NCBI GenBank assembly: GCA_009777715.1
Contig: WRLH01000026.1
Span: 1 to 38,267 of the forward strand
Reading direction: 5' to 3'
Source of the DNA: Lachnospiraceae bacterium
GTDB lineage: Bacteria; Bacillota; Clostridia; Lachnospirales; Lachnospiraceae
DNA length: 38,267 nt
Of the stretch, positions 14,914 to 23,513 are shown in pieces (the first letter of the stretch is position 1; the number at the start of each line of letters is the position of its first letter). Below the pieces are notes generated by a model that saw only the letters and a program-made list of their open reading frames with translations, had not been told where the DNA came from and did not search any database. The position numbers were made by a program, and so were the translations under genes.

Positions 14914-15843
14914 TTAATACCCGCTTTCAAACAATGCCGCAACAAACTCGTCCGGCTTAAATTTCTCAAGGTCAGTTATTTTCTCGCCGACCCCAATATA
15001 TTTCACCGGAACATTCATTTCTGCTTGGATGGCAATTGCGATTCCGCCCTTTGCCGTCCCGTCAAGCTTGGTTAAAACCAAGCCGCTAAGCTCCGCTGCT
15101 TCGCCAAATTCCCGCGCTTGGTTCAGGGCGTTCTGCCCGGTTGTCCCATCAAGCACAAGCAAATTTTCGCGGTGTGCTTCAGGAAATTCCCGTTCGATAA
15201 TCCGGTTAATTTTTTTAAGCTCTTCCATTAAGTTCTTTTTGTTATGAAGCCGCCCGGCGGTATCACATATCAAAACGTCAGCTTTCCTTGCCTTGGCGGC
15301 GCATACCGCGTCATAAATGACACTTGCCGGGTCAGCACCCTCTGAACCGCTTATCAAAACTGCCCCCGAACGCTCCGCCCAAGCTTCAAGCTGTTCACCT
15401 GCGGCGGCCCGGAAAGTATCAGCGGCGGCAAGGATAACTTTTTTCCCTTGCTCATTCAGGCGCATTGCGATTTTGCCAATTGTTGTTGTCTTGCCGACAC
15501 CATTAACGCCTATTACCAGAATGACAGCTTGTTTATTTTCAAATTCATAGGCTATCTCTTCGCCGCTCATCAGCTCTTTAATGCTTTCGATTAATAATTG
15601 CTTGCAATCGGTGGGTTCTTTGATATGCCTTTCGCGGACTTGTTTTTTTAGTTTTCCGATAATCTCTTCGGCGGCATGGATTCCGATATCGCCGATAATG
15701 AGGATTTCTAGAAGCTCTTCATAAAAATCTTCATCGATTTGGGAAAAGCCATTAAAAACAGCATCCATTCCGCTAATAATATTATTTCTGGTTTTGGCAA
15801 GCCCGTCTTTTAGCCGCCCAAAAAAACTTCTTTTTTCTTCCAT
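14914..15843 (-). CDS. ftsY: Signal recognition particle receptor FtsY
   Basis: A 309-residue SRP GTPase that docks ribosome-SRP complexes at the membrane. The N domain (about 1-95) is followed by the G domain with GVNGVGKTT (112-120), ADTFRAAAGEQL (141-152), DTAGR (194-198) and TKLDGTAKGG (258-267). The acidic A domain of proteobacterial FtsY is absent, which is normal for Gram-positives. It ends the plsX-acpP-rnc-smc block, with an unrelated gene placed between smc and ftsY. The ATG at 15843 has only a weak AAAGGG site. Confidence 0.95.
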   Translation of the reverse strand: MEEKRSFFGRLKDGLAKTRNNIISGMDAVFNGFSQIDEDFYEELLEILIIGDIGIHAAEEIIGKLKKQVRERHIKEPTDCKQLLIESIKELMSGEEIAYEFENKQAVILVIGVNGVGKTTTIGKIAMRLNEQGKKVILAAADTFRAAAGEQLEAWAERSGAVLISGSEGADPASVIYDAVCAAKARKADVLICDTAGRLHNKKNLMEELKKINRIIEREFPEAHRENLLVLDGTTGQNALNQAREFGEAAELSGLVLTKLDGTAKGGIAIAIQAEMNVPVKYIGVGEKITDLEKFKPDEFVAALFESGY

Positions 15844-15873
15844 TCATGCCCTTTTCTGCCCTGCGGACTAATT

Positions 15874-16746
15874 TCATACCTTATATTTTTCTGCAAGCAA
15901 AACATATAGTGTCACCCATTTATTTGGCTTTCCAATCATTCCCACATCAAAATATGGTGCTTTGAAGGAGTCGCTAAGCACATACTTGTTATCTGTGTTT
16001 TTGTAATTTTCTAACAATGACCATGCCTCCTCACAATTCGGGTTACCTGCTTTGCCCAGAACCGAAAGCCCATACATAATCATCTGCAAACCAATATGCA
16101 CATGGTCAAGCGGATAAAAAGTTCCTGCCATTTCTTTGATAATCACCTTTTTAAGGTCGTCTTTATGGAATAAAACATGATGGCTTAGATAAAAATCAAC
16201 CAGTTGCTCAAATTGCGGAAGAATAACGCCTTTTTTCTTTAATTCGCAAGCGAGCAAAAGATAAGTTGTCGTTTGCCGATAACAGCCCATGTCCGGAAGC
16301 TTAGAGTCATTTGTTTTTTTGGTTTTGTCTAAACAGCGAATCATTCCGTCTTGCCTTATCGCCGCAAAGGCCAACGGAATTTGCTCTTTAAGCCATGGAT
16401 GCTCATCATATCCAAGGGCAACTAAGTTTCTTAACAGTAATATCTTTGCACATTTCATGGCTCTTAAATCGATGTTTTTTATTATCCGTTCCAGATACTG
16501 GTCAATTGGGACATCGTTTTTTGTTAAGCCAAATTCAGAAAGTGCCATCAAAGCATTAATATTCTCCCACTTATCACCAAGCTTAAATTTATCCATAACC
16601 AAATTAAGCCTCTTTGAGCAGAGGAGATTTTCATATGCTTTTTTTACTTCATCATCGCTCTTTGACATACCAAGAAGTTCGGTCATCACCCGGTATTTCA
16701 CTTCCGGCACTTCATCATCAAGAAGCCAATCCACTACATTACTCAT
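15874..16746 (-). CDS. Hypothetical alpha-helical protein, possibly alpha/alpha-toroid
   Basis: A 290-residue protein I cannot assign to a named function. It begins SNVVDWLLDDEVPEVKYRVM, an opening I associate with uncharacterised squalene-cyclase-like helical repeat proteins. Successive helices of similar spacing follow, along with scattered Trp, His and Cys residues (for example HPWLKEQIP and DMGCYRQTTTYLLLACEL). There is no signal peptide or membrane segment. The ATG at 16746 follows AAAGGAT. It lies 78 bases after smc and 30 bases before ftsY on the same strand, so it is probably co-transcribed, although most smc-ftsY operons lack it. Confidence 0.6.
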   Translation of the reverse strand: MSNVVDWLLDDEVPEVKYRVMTELLGMSKSDDEVKKAYENLLCSKRLNLVMDKFKLGDKWENINALMALSEFGLTKNDVPIDQYLERIIKNIDLRAMKCAKILLLRNLVALGYDEHPWLKEQIPLAFAAIRQDGMIRCLDKTKKTNDSKLPDMGCYRQTTTYLLLACELKKKGVILPQFEQLVDFYLSHHVLFHKDDLKKVIIKEMAGTFYPLDHVHIGLQMIMYGLSVLGKAGNPNCEEAWSLLENYKNTDNKYVLSDSFKAPYFDVGMIGKPNKWVTLYVLLAEKYKV

Positions 16747-16823
16747 TAATTTATCCTTTTGTCAACCTCTCGCGCCTGTGCTTAGATCTCGCGCCAGGCT
16801 GATATATTCCAAAAGCAAGACCC

Positions 16824-19800
16824 CTAATCATCCAAATCCTTCTCCACCAGCTTCACGCTAACCAGCGCAGAAACCCCTTTCTCCTGCATCGTGATCCCAT
16901 ATAAGCGGTCAGCTTTTTCCATTGTGCCGCGGCGGTGGGTAATAACAATAAACTGCGTGTTTTTCGCCAACTTATGCAAATAGCGGGCAAAACGGCCAAC
17001 ATTATTTTCGTCAAGGGCCGCTTCTATTTCATCAAGCAGGCAAAAAGGTGACGGCTTTAAGTTTTGGATTGCAAACAATAAGGCAATCGCCGTTAAAGCT
17101 TTTTCACCGCCGGAAAGCTGCATCATATTTTGCAGTTTTTTGCCCGGCGGCTGGGCAATAATGCGGATTCCGGCATAAAGAATGTCTTCGTCTTCCATTA
17201 ATTCTAACGTTCCCTTGCCGCCGCCAAATAATTCCTTAAAGACCTTGTCAAACTCGCGCCCGATTTCGGCAAATTTTTCATTAAACTGGCGGCGCATCGC
17301 GGTATCAAGCTCGGCAATAATCTCCGTTAACGTTTTTTCCGCTTCAATTAAATCATCATGCTGGGTTTTAAGGAAAGTATAACGCTCAAGGACATTTTTA
17401 TAATCCTCAATTGCGTTAACATTTACGTCACCAAGCTTTTTTATTTCATCTTTTAAGATTGATATCTGCCGTTTCATTTCGGCGGGAGATTTACCTAACG
17501 CCTCTTCTTCCTTTAGCTCCCCGACTTGGGAAAGGGTAATCTCATACTCTTCCCACATATAATGGATCTGGCCCGCAATTTGCTCTTGAAGACGCTCTTT
17601 TTGGCTGCCCAAACGATAAACCTCTTTGTCAAGGGCGCTCATTCGTTCCGCCAGGCCTTCACGTTCGCCAAAAAAGCTCTTTTGCTTCGTAACCAGTTCA
17701 TCTTTTTTGAGGATATCCTCTTCTAAGCTAAGCTTCGTATTATCTTGCTGGGCGTGGGAAGCTGCAATCGTTTTCTCAATTGCGGCGATATTTTCTTCTT
17801 TAACCCGGACATCTTCTTTGTTTTTAAGCAGCCCCTCCTTAATTTCCTTAAGCTCACCTTCCATTCTGGTGATTTCACCGTCAATCCGCTCAATATTTTG
17901 CTGATGGAAGCCTTGCTGCTGGAACAATTTTTCAACCTTTACTTCCTGTTCCGAAACAGCCAAAAAGCGGACCGATTCTTCTTCGCGGCCAGCCTCCAAT
18001 TCTGTTTGATAAGTACGGATTTCTTCTTCCAGCTTTTTTTCCAGCACTTCCGAAGCCGATAACTCCAATAAAATCGCCGCTTTTGCTTCATCGATTTCTT
18101 TTATCTGTCCGGCGATTTCCGCTTCTTCAGAAATAAGGGCGACACTTCCGGCTAATGCGTCCTCTTTTTTTTCAGTTGCTTTGATGACGTTTAGGCGGGC
18201 GGTATTTTGCTCGATGAATTTGCCTTGCAGGTCGTTTTTTGCCTCTTCAAGCTTTAATCGGAGGCTGTTCCTGTTTGCTTTAGTTTCTTCAATGCCTTTC
18301 ATCAGCTCATCTATTTCAAACAGGTATTTTTTGATCTTTGCTTCGGCTTCTTCCGTTTCACGGTGGCGGCTTAAAAGGCTTGAGGAATTTTTGAAAGTTC
18401 CGCCGCTGATTGCGCCGCCGGGGACAAGAAGCTCGCCGTCCAAAGTGACCATCCGGATTCCGTAATCATATTTTCTGGCGATTTTGACCGCGTTATCGAT
18501 ATTGTCAACAACAATAATCCGCCCCAGCATGGCCCTGGCAACAGATTCATATTGCGCCGCAACCTTGACTAATTTGTCCGCAAGGCCAATGACGCCATTT
18601 TCTGCCAAAGCTTCCGGCTGTTTAAACTCTTGAATATTGACCAGACTGGTCAACGGCAAAAAAGTCGCCCGCCCGGCTTTTTGGCTCTTTAATAAAGCAA
18701 TCAGCCGTTTTGCTGTTTCTTCATTTTCGGTGACAATATTTTGGATATTGCCGCCAAGGGCAATTTCTATTGCCGTTTCATATTTCCGGTCAACCTTGAT
18801 AATATCAGCAACCACGCCAATAATTCCGCGTTCATTTTTTTTCTCTTCCATGACCCGCTTGCCCGCCCCGCCATAACCCTCATAACGCTCCGTCAGATTA
18901 TTTAAGGCCTCAAGCTTTGATTTTTCCTGATGGTATTTTACTTGGGTATCGCGTAATGAGCGGTCTTTTGCGGCCAGCTCGTCCCGGAGCAAAAATAATT
19001 TTTCTTCAAAATCTGCCTGATTGTCGTTTAAGCCCCTGATTATTTCATTGATTTCCTCAAATTCTTTTTGCAGCCTGGTAATTTCGGTTTCCTGCTCGGC
19101 TTCGTCCGATTTTGCCCTAATCAGGCGGGAATTAAGCTCGGCTTTGCGAATTGTTATTTGCTCAAGCATCGTATCATAGCGGCCGATTTTTGATTTGATT
19201 GTCGCCCGCGAGTTTAATGCTTCGATAATTTTATTTTTGCCGTCCTCGATTTTGGTATTAAGCTCATCATTTTTGGTCTGAATAATTTGCAAGCTTTCCC
19301 TGGCTTCATTGCGGACATCAGCAATTTCAGCGGCTTGCAGGTCAATTATTTTTTTGTCGGCGATAATCGCTTCGCGGTCAATATTTTTAACATCGATTTC
19401 ACTTTGGACCGAACGGACCCGCCCATTTAAATGCTCTTCATTATTGCGACTGGCATTAATTTGTTCTTTTAAAACATTAATTTCGCCCTCTAATTTTCCG
19501 CGCAGTAAGCCCGTATCATTTAGCTCATCTCGTTCTTTTTGAATCGCTTCGTCAAGGAAACGCAGCTGTTCATCGATTTCCTCGTATTCGATTTTTATTT
19601 TTTCATAACGGCTGGTTGTTTCTAAAAGCTCCGCGCTGGCAAGCTGGTGCTTGTCCGCCGCTGATTTGATTAGTTCATTAAGGCGGTTATGCTCAAGCAA
19701 AAAGATATTGATGTCAAGACTCTTAAGCTCTTCTTTTTTGCGCAGATAAACACGGGCAACCTCGGCTTGTTTTTCTAACGGGCCGGTCTGCTTCTCAAGC

Positions 19801-20390
19801 TCGGTGATGATGTCGCCAATCCGGAGCAGGTTTATTTTTTCATCTTCAAGTTTTTTCTGGGCAGCGTTTTTACGGCGTTTAAATTTGACAATCCCGGCTG
19901 CTTCGTCAAAAAGTTCACGGCGGTCTTCCGGTTTGCCGCTTAAGATTTTGTCAATCTGGCCTTGGCCGATAATTGAATAACCTTCTTTTCCGATGCCTGT
20001 ATCATAAAAAAGCTCGCTGATATCCTTTAGACGGCATGGCGTGCCATTAAGCAAATATTCACTTTCGCCGGAACGGTAAATGCGGCGGGCAACGGTCACT
20101 TCATCATAACCGATTGCCAATTCATTGTCGGAATTGTCAAAGGTGATTGCAACATAAGCATAGCTTAGGGGCTTACGCATTTCAGTCCCGGAAAAAATAA
20201 CGTCCTGCATTGACGCGCCGCGCAGCTGCTTTATCCGCTGTTCGCCAAGCACCCAGCGGACAGCATCGGCGACATTGCTTTTGCCTGAACCATTAGGGCC
20301 GACAATTCCGGTGATGCCATTGTGGAACTTAAAATTTATGCGATTTGCAAAGGATTTGAATCCTTGAATTTCAATTCGTTTAAGATACAT
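16824..20390 (-). CDS. smc: Chromosome segregation ATPase SMC
   Basis: A 1188-residue SMC protein, the core of the condensin-like complex that organises and segregates the chromosome with ScpA and ScpB. The N-terminal head has Walker A GPNGSGKSN at 32-40. Long coiled coils flank a hinge at about 515-665 (start marked by YEGYGGAGKRV, end by ISGGTFKNSSSLLSRHRETE). The C-terminal head carries the ABC signature LSGGEKALTAIAL near 1092 and Walker B LLDEIEAALDE near 1120. The start at 20390 gives the usual MYLKRIEIQGFKSFA. It lies 12 bases after rnc, so it is translationally close. scpAB are not in the window. Confidence 0.97.
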   Translation of the reverse strand: MYLKRIEIQGFKSFANRINFKFHNGITGIVGPNGSGKSNVADAVRWVLGEQRIKQLRGASMQDVIFSGTEMRKPLSYAYVAITFDNSDNELAIGYDEVTVARRIYRSGESEYLLNGTPCRLKDISELFYDTGIGKEGYSIIGQGQIDKILSGKPEDRRELFDEAAGIVKFKRRKNAAQKKLEDEKINLLRIGDIITELEKQTGPLEKQAEVARVYLRKKEELKSLDINIFLLEHNRLNELIKSAADKHQLASAELLETTSRYEKIKIEYEEIDEQLRFLDEAIQKERDELNDTGLLRGKLEGEINVLKEQINASRNNEEHLNGRVRSVQSEIDVKNIDREAIIADKKIIDLQAAEIADVRNEARESLQIIQTKNDELNTKIEDGKNKIIEALNSRATIKSKIGRYDTMLEQITIRKAELNSRLIRAKSDEAEQETEITRLQKEFEEINEIIRGLNDNQADFEEKLFLLRDELAAKDRSLRDTQVKYHQEKSKLEALNNLTERYEGYGGAGKRVMEEKKNERGIIGVVADIIKVDRKYETAIEIALGGNIQNIVTENEETAKRLIALLKSQKAGRATFLPLTSLVNIQEFKQPEALAENGVIGLADKLVKVAAQYESVARAMLGRIIVVDNIDNAVKIARKYDYGIRMVTLDGELLVPGGAISGGTFKNSSSLLSRHRETEEAEAKIKKYLFEIDELMKGIEETKANRNSLRLKLEEAKNDLQGKFIEQNTARLNVIKATEKKEDALAGSVALISEEAEIAGQIKEIDEAKAAILLELSASEVLEKKLEEEIRTYQTELEAGREEESVRFLAVSEQEVKVEKLFQQQGFHQQNIERIDGEITRMEGELKEIKEGLLKNKEDVRVKEENIAAIEKTIAASHAQQDNTKLSLEEDILKKDELVTKQKSFFGEREGLAERMSALDKEVYRLGSQKERLQEQIAGQIHYMWEEYEITLSQVGELKEEEALGKSPAEMKRQISILKDEIKKLGDVNVNAIEDYKNVLERYTFLKTQHDDLIEAEKTLTEIIAELDTAMRRQFNEKFAEIGREFDKVFKELFGGGKGTLELMEDEDILYAGIRIIAQPPGKKLQNMMQLSGGEKALTAIALLFAIQNLKPSPFCLLDEIEAALDENNVGRFARYLHKLAKNTQFIVITHRRGTMEKADRLYGITMQEKGVSALVSVKLVEKDLDD

Positions 20391-20402
20391 ATATAACCAT
20401 AC

Positions 20403-21131
20403 CTAGTATTTTTTATCAGCGGAGTCCCCGTCCCCCCACTTTAATAATCCCGATTCAAGGGCAATTAAAGCCGCCTTTTGCTCGGCGTTTTTTTTGCTTC
20501 TTCCGCTTCCGTTGCTTAATTTCATTCCGTCAAGATATAAATCAATGCTAAACACCTTGTCATGTTCGGGCCCGCTTACGCTTTCAAGCTCATATCGTAA
20601 GTGGCCCAGCCCATTTTTGATGACAAATTCTTGGATTGTTGATTTGCTGTCAAGAAACCATTCCCTTTTAGCTGATTCAAAAAGGACAAACTTTGTGACA
20701 AAATCCTTGGCGGCCAAAAGCCCGCTGTCCCGGTAAATCGCGCCGATGATTGCTTCCGTCACATCAGCCAAAATCGAGACCCGGTCATGCCCGCCGCTCC
20801 TTGCTTCACCCTTTCCCAGCCGGAAATATTGGCCCAGATTAAGCTGCCTTGCGCTGTTGGCAAGAGCCGGTTCACAAACTATTTGGGCCCTGGCTTTGGT
20901 AAGGTCGCCCTCCGCCATCTCCGGATAGGTATCCATCAGGTCTTCGCTGGCAATCAAATCCAAGACAGCATCGCCAAGATACTCTAGCCGCTCATAACTT
21001 ATCTCGCGTTTAATCAATTGCTCATTGACAAAAGATTTATGCGTTAAAGCTTGCCGGAAAAGCTCTTTGTCTTTAAAAAAATAGCCAATTCTTATTTCTA
21101 AATCATGGATTTGTGCTTCCCAATTATCCAT
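20403..21131 (-). CDS. rnc: Ribonuclease III
   Basis: A 242-residue double-strand-specific RNase for rRNA and mRNA processing. The catalytic domain carries the signature ERLEYLGDAVLD with E47, E50 and D54, and the second acidic pair D123 and E126 in ADVTEAIIGAIY. A dsRNA-binding domain follows at about 165-235, ending with KKNAEQKAALIAL. The ATG at 21131 starts two bases after the acpP stop, consistent with coupling. Order plsX-acpP-rnc-smc is the usual Gram-positive arrangement. Confidence 0.97.
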   Translation of the reverse strand: MDNWEAQIHDLEIRIGYFFKDKELFRQALTHKSFVNEQLIKREISYERLEYLGDAVLDLIASEDLMDTYPEMAEGDLTKARAQIVCEPALANSARQLNLGQYFRLGKGEARSGGHDRVSILADVTEAIIGAIYRDSGLLAAKDFVTKFVLFESAKREWFLDSKSTIQEFVIKNGLGHLRYELESVSGPEHDKVFSIDLYLDGMKLSNGSGRSKKNAEQKAALIALESGLLKWGDGDSADKKY

Positions 21132-21133
21132 TA

Positions 21134-21358
21134 TTAAGTTTCCTTTATTAAATTTAGCGCATCCGCGACTGTCCTTATCGTTTCTGCTTGTGAGTGAGTG
21201 ATTTCAATGCCAAATTCCTGTTCAATGCCCATAATGATTTGGTATACATCTAAAGAATCAATGCCTAGGTCGTCCATAAAAGTGGTTTCGATGCTGATTT
21301 CTTCGCGATGGACTCCGGTTATTTCGGCAATAATCGTTGTTAATTTTTCCAGTACCAT
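21134..21358 (-). CDS. acpP: Acyl carrier protein
   Basis: This 74-residue carrier of fatty-acyl intermediates has S35 in LGIDSLDVYQ, the site of the phosphopantetheine arm. It is acidic with the expected four-helix pattern (EQEFGIEI near 47-54). It lies two bases downstream of plsX and two bases upstream of rnc, so all three are one transcript. Confidence 0.96.
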   Translation of the reverse strand: MVLEKLTTIIAEITGVHREEISIETTFMDDLGIDSLDVYQIIMGIEQEFGIEITHSQAETIRTVADALNLIKET

Positions 21359-21360
21359 AT

Positions 21361-22368
21361 TTATCCCTTTAAAAGTTTTGCCTTTATTTTTTCGTTTATT
21401 TCCTGTTCTTTAAATTGGACACATTGGAAAATGGCATTTTTTATCTCGGTGGCTTTTGCGTTGCCATGCGTTTTTACGACCAGGCCATTTAATCCTAATA
21501 AAGGGGCCCCGCCGTATTCTTTCGTATCAAAGGCTTTGAGTGTTTTCTTTAAACCCGGTTTTACTAATAATGCGCCAATTTTAGCCATCGTTGTTGACAT
21601 CATGCCTTTTTTGATCATTTTAAGGAGTGTCGCCCCCGTCCCTTCGTAAAGCTTTAGGATGACATTGCCAACAAAGGCTTCGCAAACAATGACGTCCGCT
21701 TTTCCTTGCGGAATTTCACGGGCTTCAATGCTGCCAATAAAATTGATGCCGGGGCAACTCTTAAGGAGCGGAAAAGTTTCTTTGACTAAAGCATTGCCTT
21801 TTTCTTCTTCGGCCCCATTATTGACAATTCCGACCTTGGGATTTTTGATCCCCACAACATTCTCCATATAAATAGAACCGATTTGGGCAAATTGAACCAG
21901 ATGTTCCGGCCTTGCGTCAACATTTGCCCCACAGTCGATTAAGAGGCTCGCCCCGGCCTCGGTCGGAATAAGGGGGGCTAAGGGCGGTCTTTTGATTCCT
22001 TTTATCCGCCCGACCAAAACTTGGCCGCCAACCAGCACCGCGCCTGTCGAACCTGCCGAAATAAAACCATCACACTTTCCCTCTTTTATCAAACCCAAAC
22101 CCAAAACAATGGAAGAATTTTTCTTCGTCCTGATGGCCATGACTGGCGGTTCTGCCGTTTCAATGACTTCCGTTGCATGGATTATTTCGAGCCGGGTTTT
22201 GTCATATGGCTGGCCGCTTAACTCTTTTTCGATTAGGCCTTTGTCCCCGGCCAGGCAGATTTTTATGTTTTCGTTCTGATTCATGGCAAGAATCGCGCCT
22301 TTTACGATTTCGCCCGGGGCATGGTCGCCGCCCATTGCGTCTAAAGCCACATTTATTGATGTCGGCAT
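21361..22368 (-). CDS. plsX: Phosphate acyltransferase PlsX
   Basis: A 335-residue enzyme making acyl-phosphate from acyl-ACP for phospholipid synthesis. The hallmark start INVALDAMGGDHAPGEIV and later motifs GAVLVGG, GIVNNGAEEEKG and CEAFVGNVILKLYEG are present. I place the start at the ATG at 22368, about seven bases after GAGAG; the open frame reaches 22425 but the extra residues do not belong to the family. It leads the plsX-acpP-rnc-smc-ftsY block. Its promoter overlaps an operator-like tandem repeat shared with the divergent LytTR gene. Confidence 0.95.
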   Translation of the reverse strand: MPTSINVALDAMGGDHAPGEIVKGAILAMNQNENIKICLAGDKGLIEKELSGQPYDKTRLEIIHATEVIETAEPPVMAIRTKKNSSIVLGLGLIKEGKCDGFISAGSTGAVLVGGQVLVGRIKGIKRPPLAPLIPTEAGASLLIDCGANVDARPEHLVQFAQIGSIYMENVVGIKNPKVGIVNNGAEEEKGNALVKETFPLLKSCPGINFIGSIEAREIPQGKADVIVCEAFVGNVILKLYEGTGATLLKMIKKGMMSTTMAKIGALLVKPGLKKTLKAFDTKEYGGAPLLGLNGLVVKTHGNAKATEIKNAIFQCVQFKEQEINEKIKAKLLKG

Positions 22369-22403
22369 AATCATCTCTCTACTTTCTTTGCTTGACTTAT
22401 TTA

Positions 22404-22432
22404 AATATACTAAACCATTGTCCAAAAATCAA
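22404..22432 (-). promoter_or_regulatory. plsX operon promoter
   Basis: The minus strand reads TTGATT (22432-22427), 17 bases, then TATATT (22409-22404). Its -35 overlaps the first operator-like unit at 22428-22444. Confidence 0.6.
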
Positions 22433-22462
22433 GTGCCAACTTGAATCAAGTGCCAACTTGAT
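22428..22462. promoter_or_regulatory. Tandem operator-like sites between plsX and the LytTR gene
   Basis: The 17-bp unit ATCAAGTGCCAACTTGA occurs twice back to back (22428-22444 and 22445-22461). Each unit with its next base is an inverted repeat, ATCAAGT then four bases then ACTTGAT; the first has an A in place of the last T. The pair overlaps the plsX -35 box and lies 11 bases upstream of the LytTR -35 box, so a bound protein could repress one and activate the other. Confidence 0.7.
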
Positions 22463-22472
22463 TACGCATAGC

Positions 22473-22501
22473 TTGATTTTTAGTAGTAAGTTTGATATAA
22501 T
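22473..22501 (+). promoter_or_regulatory. Promoter of the LytTR regulator gene
   Basis: TTGATT (22473-22478), a 17-base spacer and TATAAT (22496-22501). Transcription would start near 22508. Confidence 0.7.
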
Positions 22502-22588
22502 CATAAAAGTTCCAAAAGCGTGCCGGGCGTTAATTACAGCTCGCGCCATATGAAAAAGGCGAAAAGAAAAGCGAAAGGAAAAGATGGC

Positions 22589-23302
22589 ATGGCAAAGGTT
22601 GCAATATGTGACAATGATATCAATGAGATTGCAAAGCTAAGGGAACTGCTTACTGTTTTTGATGATTTTGAAGTTCATTCATATCTTAACCCGCTTAAAC
22701 TTAGCAAAGACATAAATACTGGCATCCATTTTGATATTTATATTATGGAAATTATCATGTCCGAACTAAGCGGATTAGAGCTGGCCAGACACATTAGGCA
22801 GTTTGACGAAACCGCTTTTATTATTTTCCTTACCAAAAATGACGGATATGCCCTTTCTGCCTTTGGTGTCCGGGCATTCCAATATTTATTAAAGCCAATC
22901 GACAAGAAAATCCTTTATTCCGAACTCAATTTCGCCCGCAATCTCATCGTACAGCCTGACCAAGCTTTGTTCCCTATCAAAACCCCAACCGGGATTGTTG
23001 CCATTCCGTTTCACAAAATTGCTTATTGCCGGGCAGAAAATCGCCGGATCATATGTGTGCAAAATGATAATCAAGTCATCCGAAGCTCCACGCTGCGGAT
23101 TTCCTTTAGCAATGCCATTAGCCCGCTGCTTAGCGACAATTCTTTTATCCAGACCCATATCTCATTTGTTGTTAACCTGAATTATGTTTCATGTCTTAAA
23201 GAGCTAGATTTTATGATGAAAGACCAAGCTTTAATTCCGATTGCCCAACGCTCTTATTCCGAAGCAAAAGAATCTTATCTTTCGTTTGTTTATGGTTTAT
23301 GA
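22589..23302 (+). CDS. LytTR-family response regulator with an atypical receiver domain
   Basis: A 237-residue two-domain regulator. The receiver (about 1-120) keeps the early acidic pair (D8, D10), T82 and the K102-P pair. The phosphoacceptor position reads IYIMEIIMSELSG with Glu54 instead of Asp. The LytTR DNA-binding domain covers about 130-235 (PIKTPTGIVAIPFHKIAYCRAENRRI...HISFVVNLNYV). I use the ATG at 22589 because the protein then starts directly with the receiver strand; a Lys-rich in-frame stretch upstream to 22520 is unlikely to be coding. No histidine kinase is adjacent. The Glu suggests phosphorylation-independent or locked activity. The gene lies between rpmF and plsX on the opposite strand. 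Confidence 0.85.
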   Translation: MAKVAICDNDINEIAKLRELLTVFDDFEVHSYLNPLKLSKDINTGIHFDIYIMEIIMSELSGLELARHIRQFDETAFIIFLTKNDGYALSAFGVRAFQYLLKPIDKKILYSELNFARNLIVQPDQALFPIKTPTGIVAIPFHKIAYCRAENRRIICVQNDNQVIRSSTLRISFSNAISPLLSDNSFIQTHISFVVNLNYVSCLKELDFMMKDQALIPIAQRSYSEAKESYLSFVYGL

Positions 23303-23352
23303 ATTTTTGATTTAAATTTTTGATTTAAATTTTTTATTTAAATTTTTAAATT
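23303..23352. repeat. AT-rich direct repeats after the LytTR gene
   Basis: Three to four imperfect copies of TTTTTGATTTAAA lie directly after the LytTR stop. No gene or clear signal is seen in them. Confidence 0.6.
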
Positions 23353-23367
23353 TAATTACGCGAGTCG

Positions 23368-23415
23368 TTCAATAATAATACGGCACACCAAAAGGTATGC
23401 CGTATTATTATTGAA
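23368..23415. terminator. Bidirectional terminator between LytTR gene and rpmF
   Basis: A 22-bp stem with one wobble position and a four-base AAAA loop. The core CGGCACACC/GGTATGCCG is followed on both strands by TATTATTATT, so it can end the converging transcripts from either side. Confidence 0.8.
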
Positions 23416-23443
23416 CCGAAAAATTACTTCTCGGATTGCTTCC

Positions 23444-23512
23444 CGGAAGCTTGCTTCTCGGAAGTTTACTTCCGTGGAAGCTTGCTTCCGTGGAAACTTG
23501 CTTCCGTTTTTT
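23444..23512. repeat. 15-16 bp tandem repeats of GGAAGCTTGCTTCC type
   Basis: Four units (23444-23458, 23459-23474, 23475-23490, 23491-23506) each contain GGAA...TTGCTTCC-like self-complementary sequence, followed by T6 at 23507-23512. They form the immediate 3' flank of rpmF. On the plus strand the last units plus T6 resemble a terminator. Confidence 0.75.
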
Positions 23513-23513
23513 C

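Noticed and set aside
16289-16861. Plus-strand ORF of 190 codons opposite the gene between smc and ftsY
   Set aside because: No ribosome site and no family resemblance; the opposite frame has good coding signals.
22428-22462. FapR operator for fatty-acid control
   Set aside because: Position near plsX fits, but the sequence does not match the FapR site as I know it, and no fapR gene is adjacent.
22520-22588. N-terminal Lys-rich extension of the LytTR regulator
   Set aside because: Low-complexity KKAKRKAKGK, no ribosome site before its ATG codons, and the receiver domain begins at the ATG at 22589.
23436-23512. CRISPR array
   Set aside because: Units are 15-16 bp, directly adjacent and without spacers; the same holds for 4230-4290 and 6700-6770. 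No cas genes are present.
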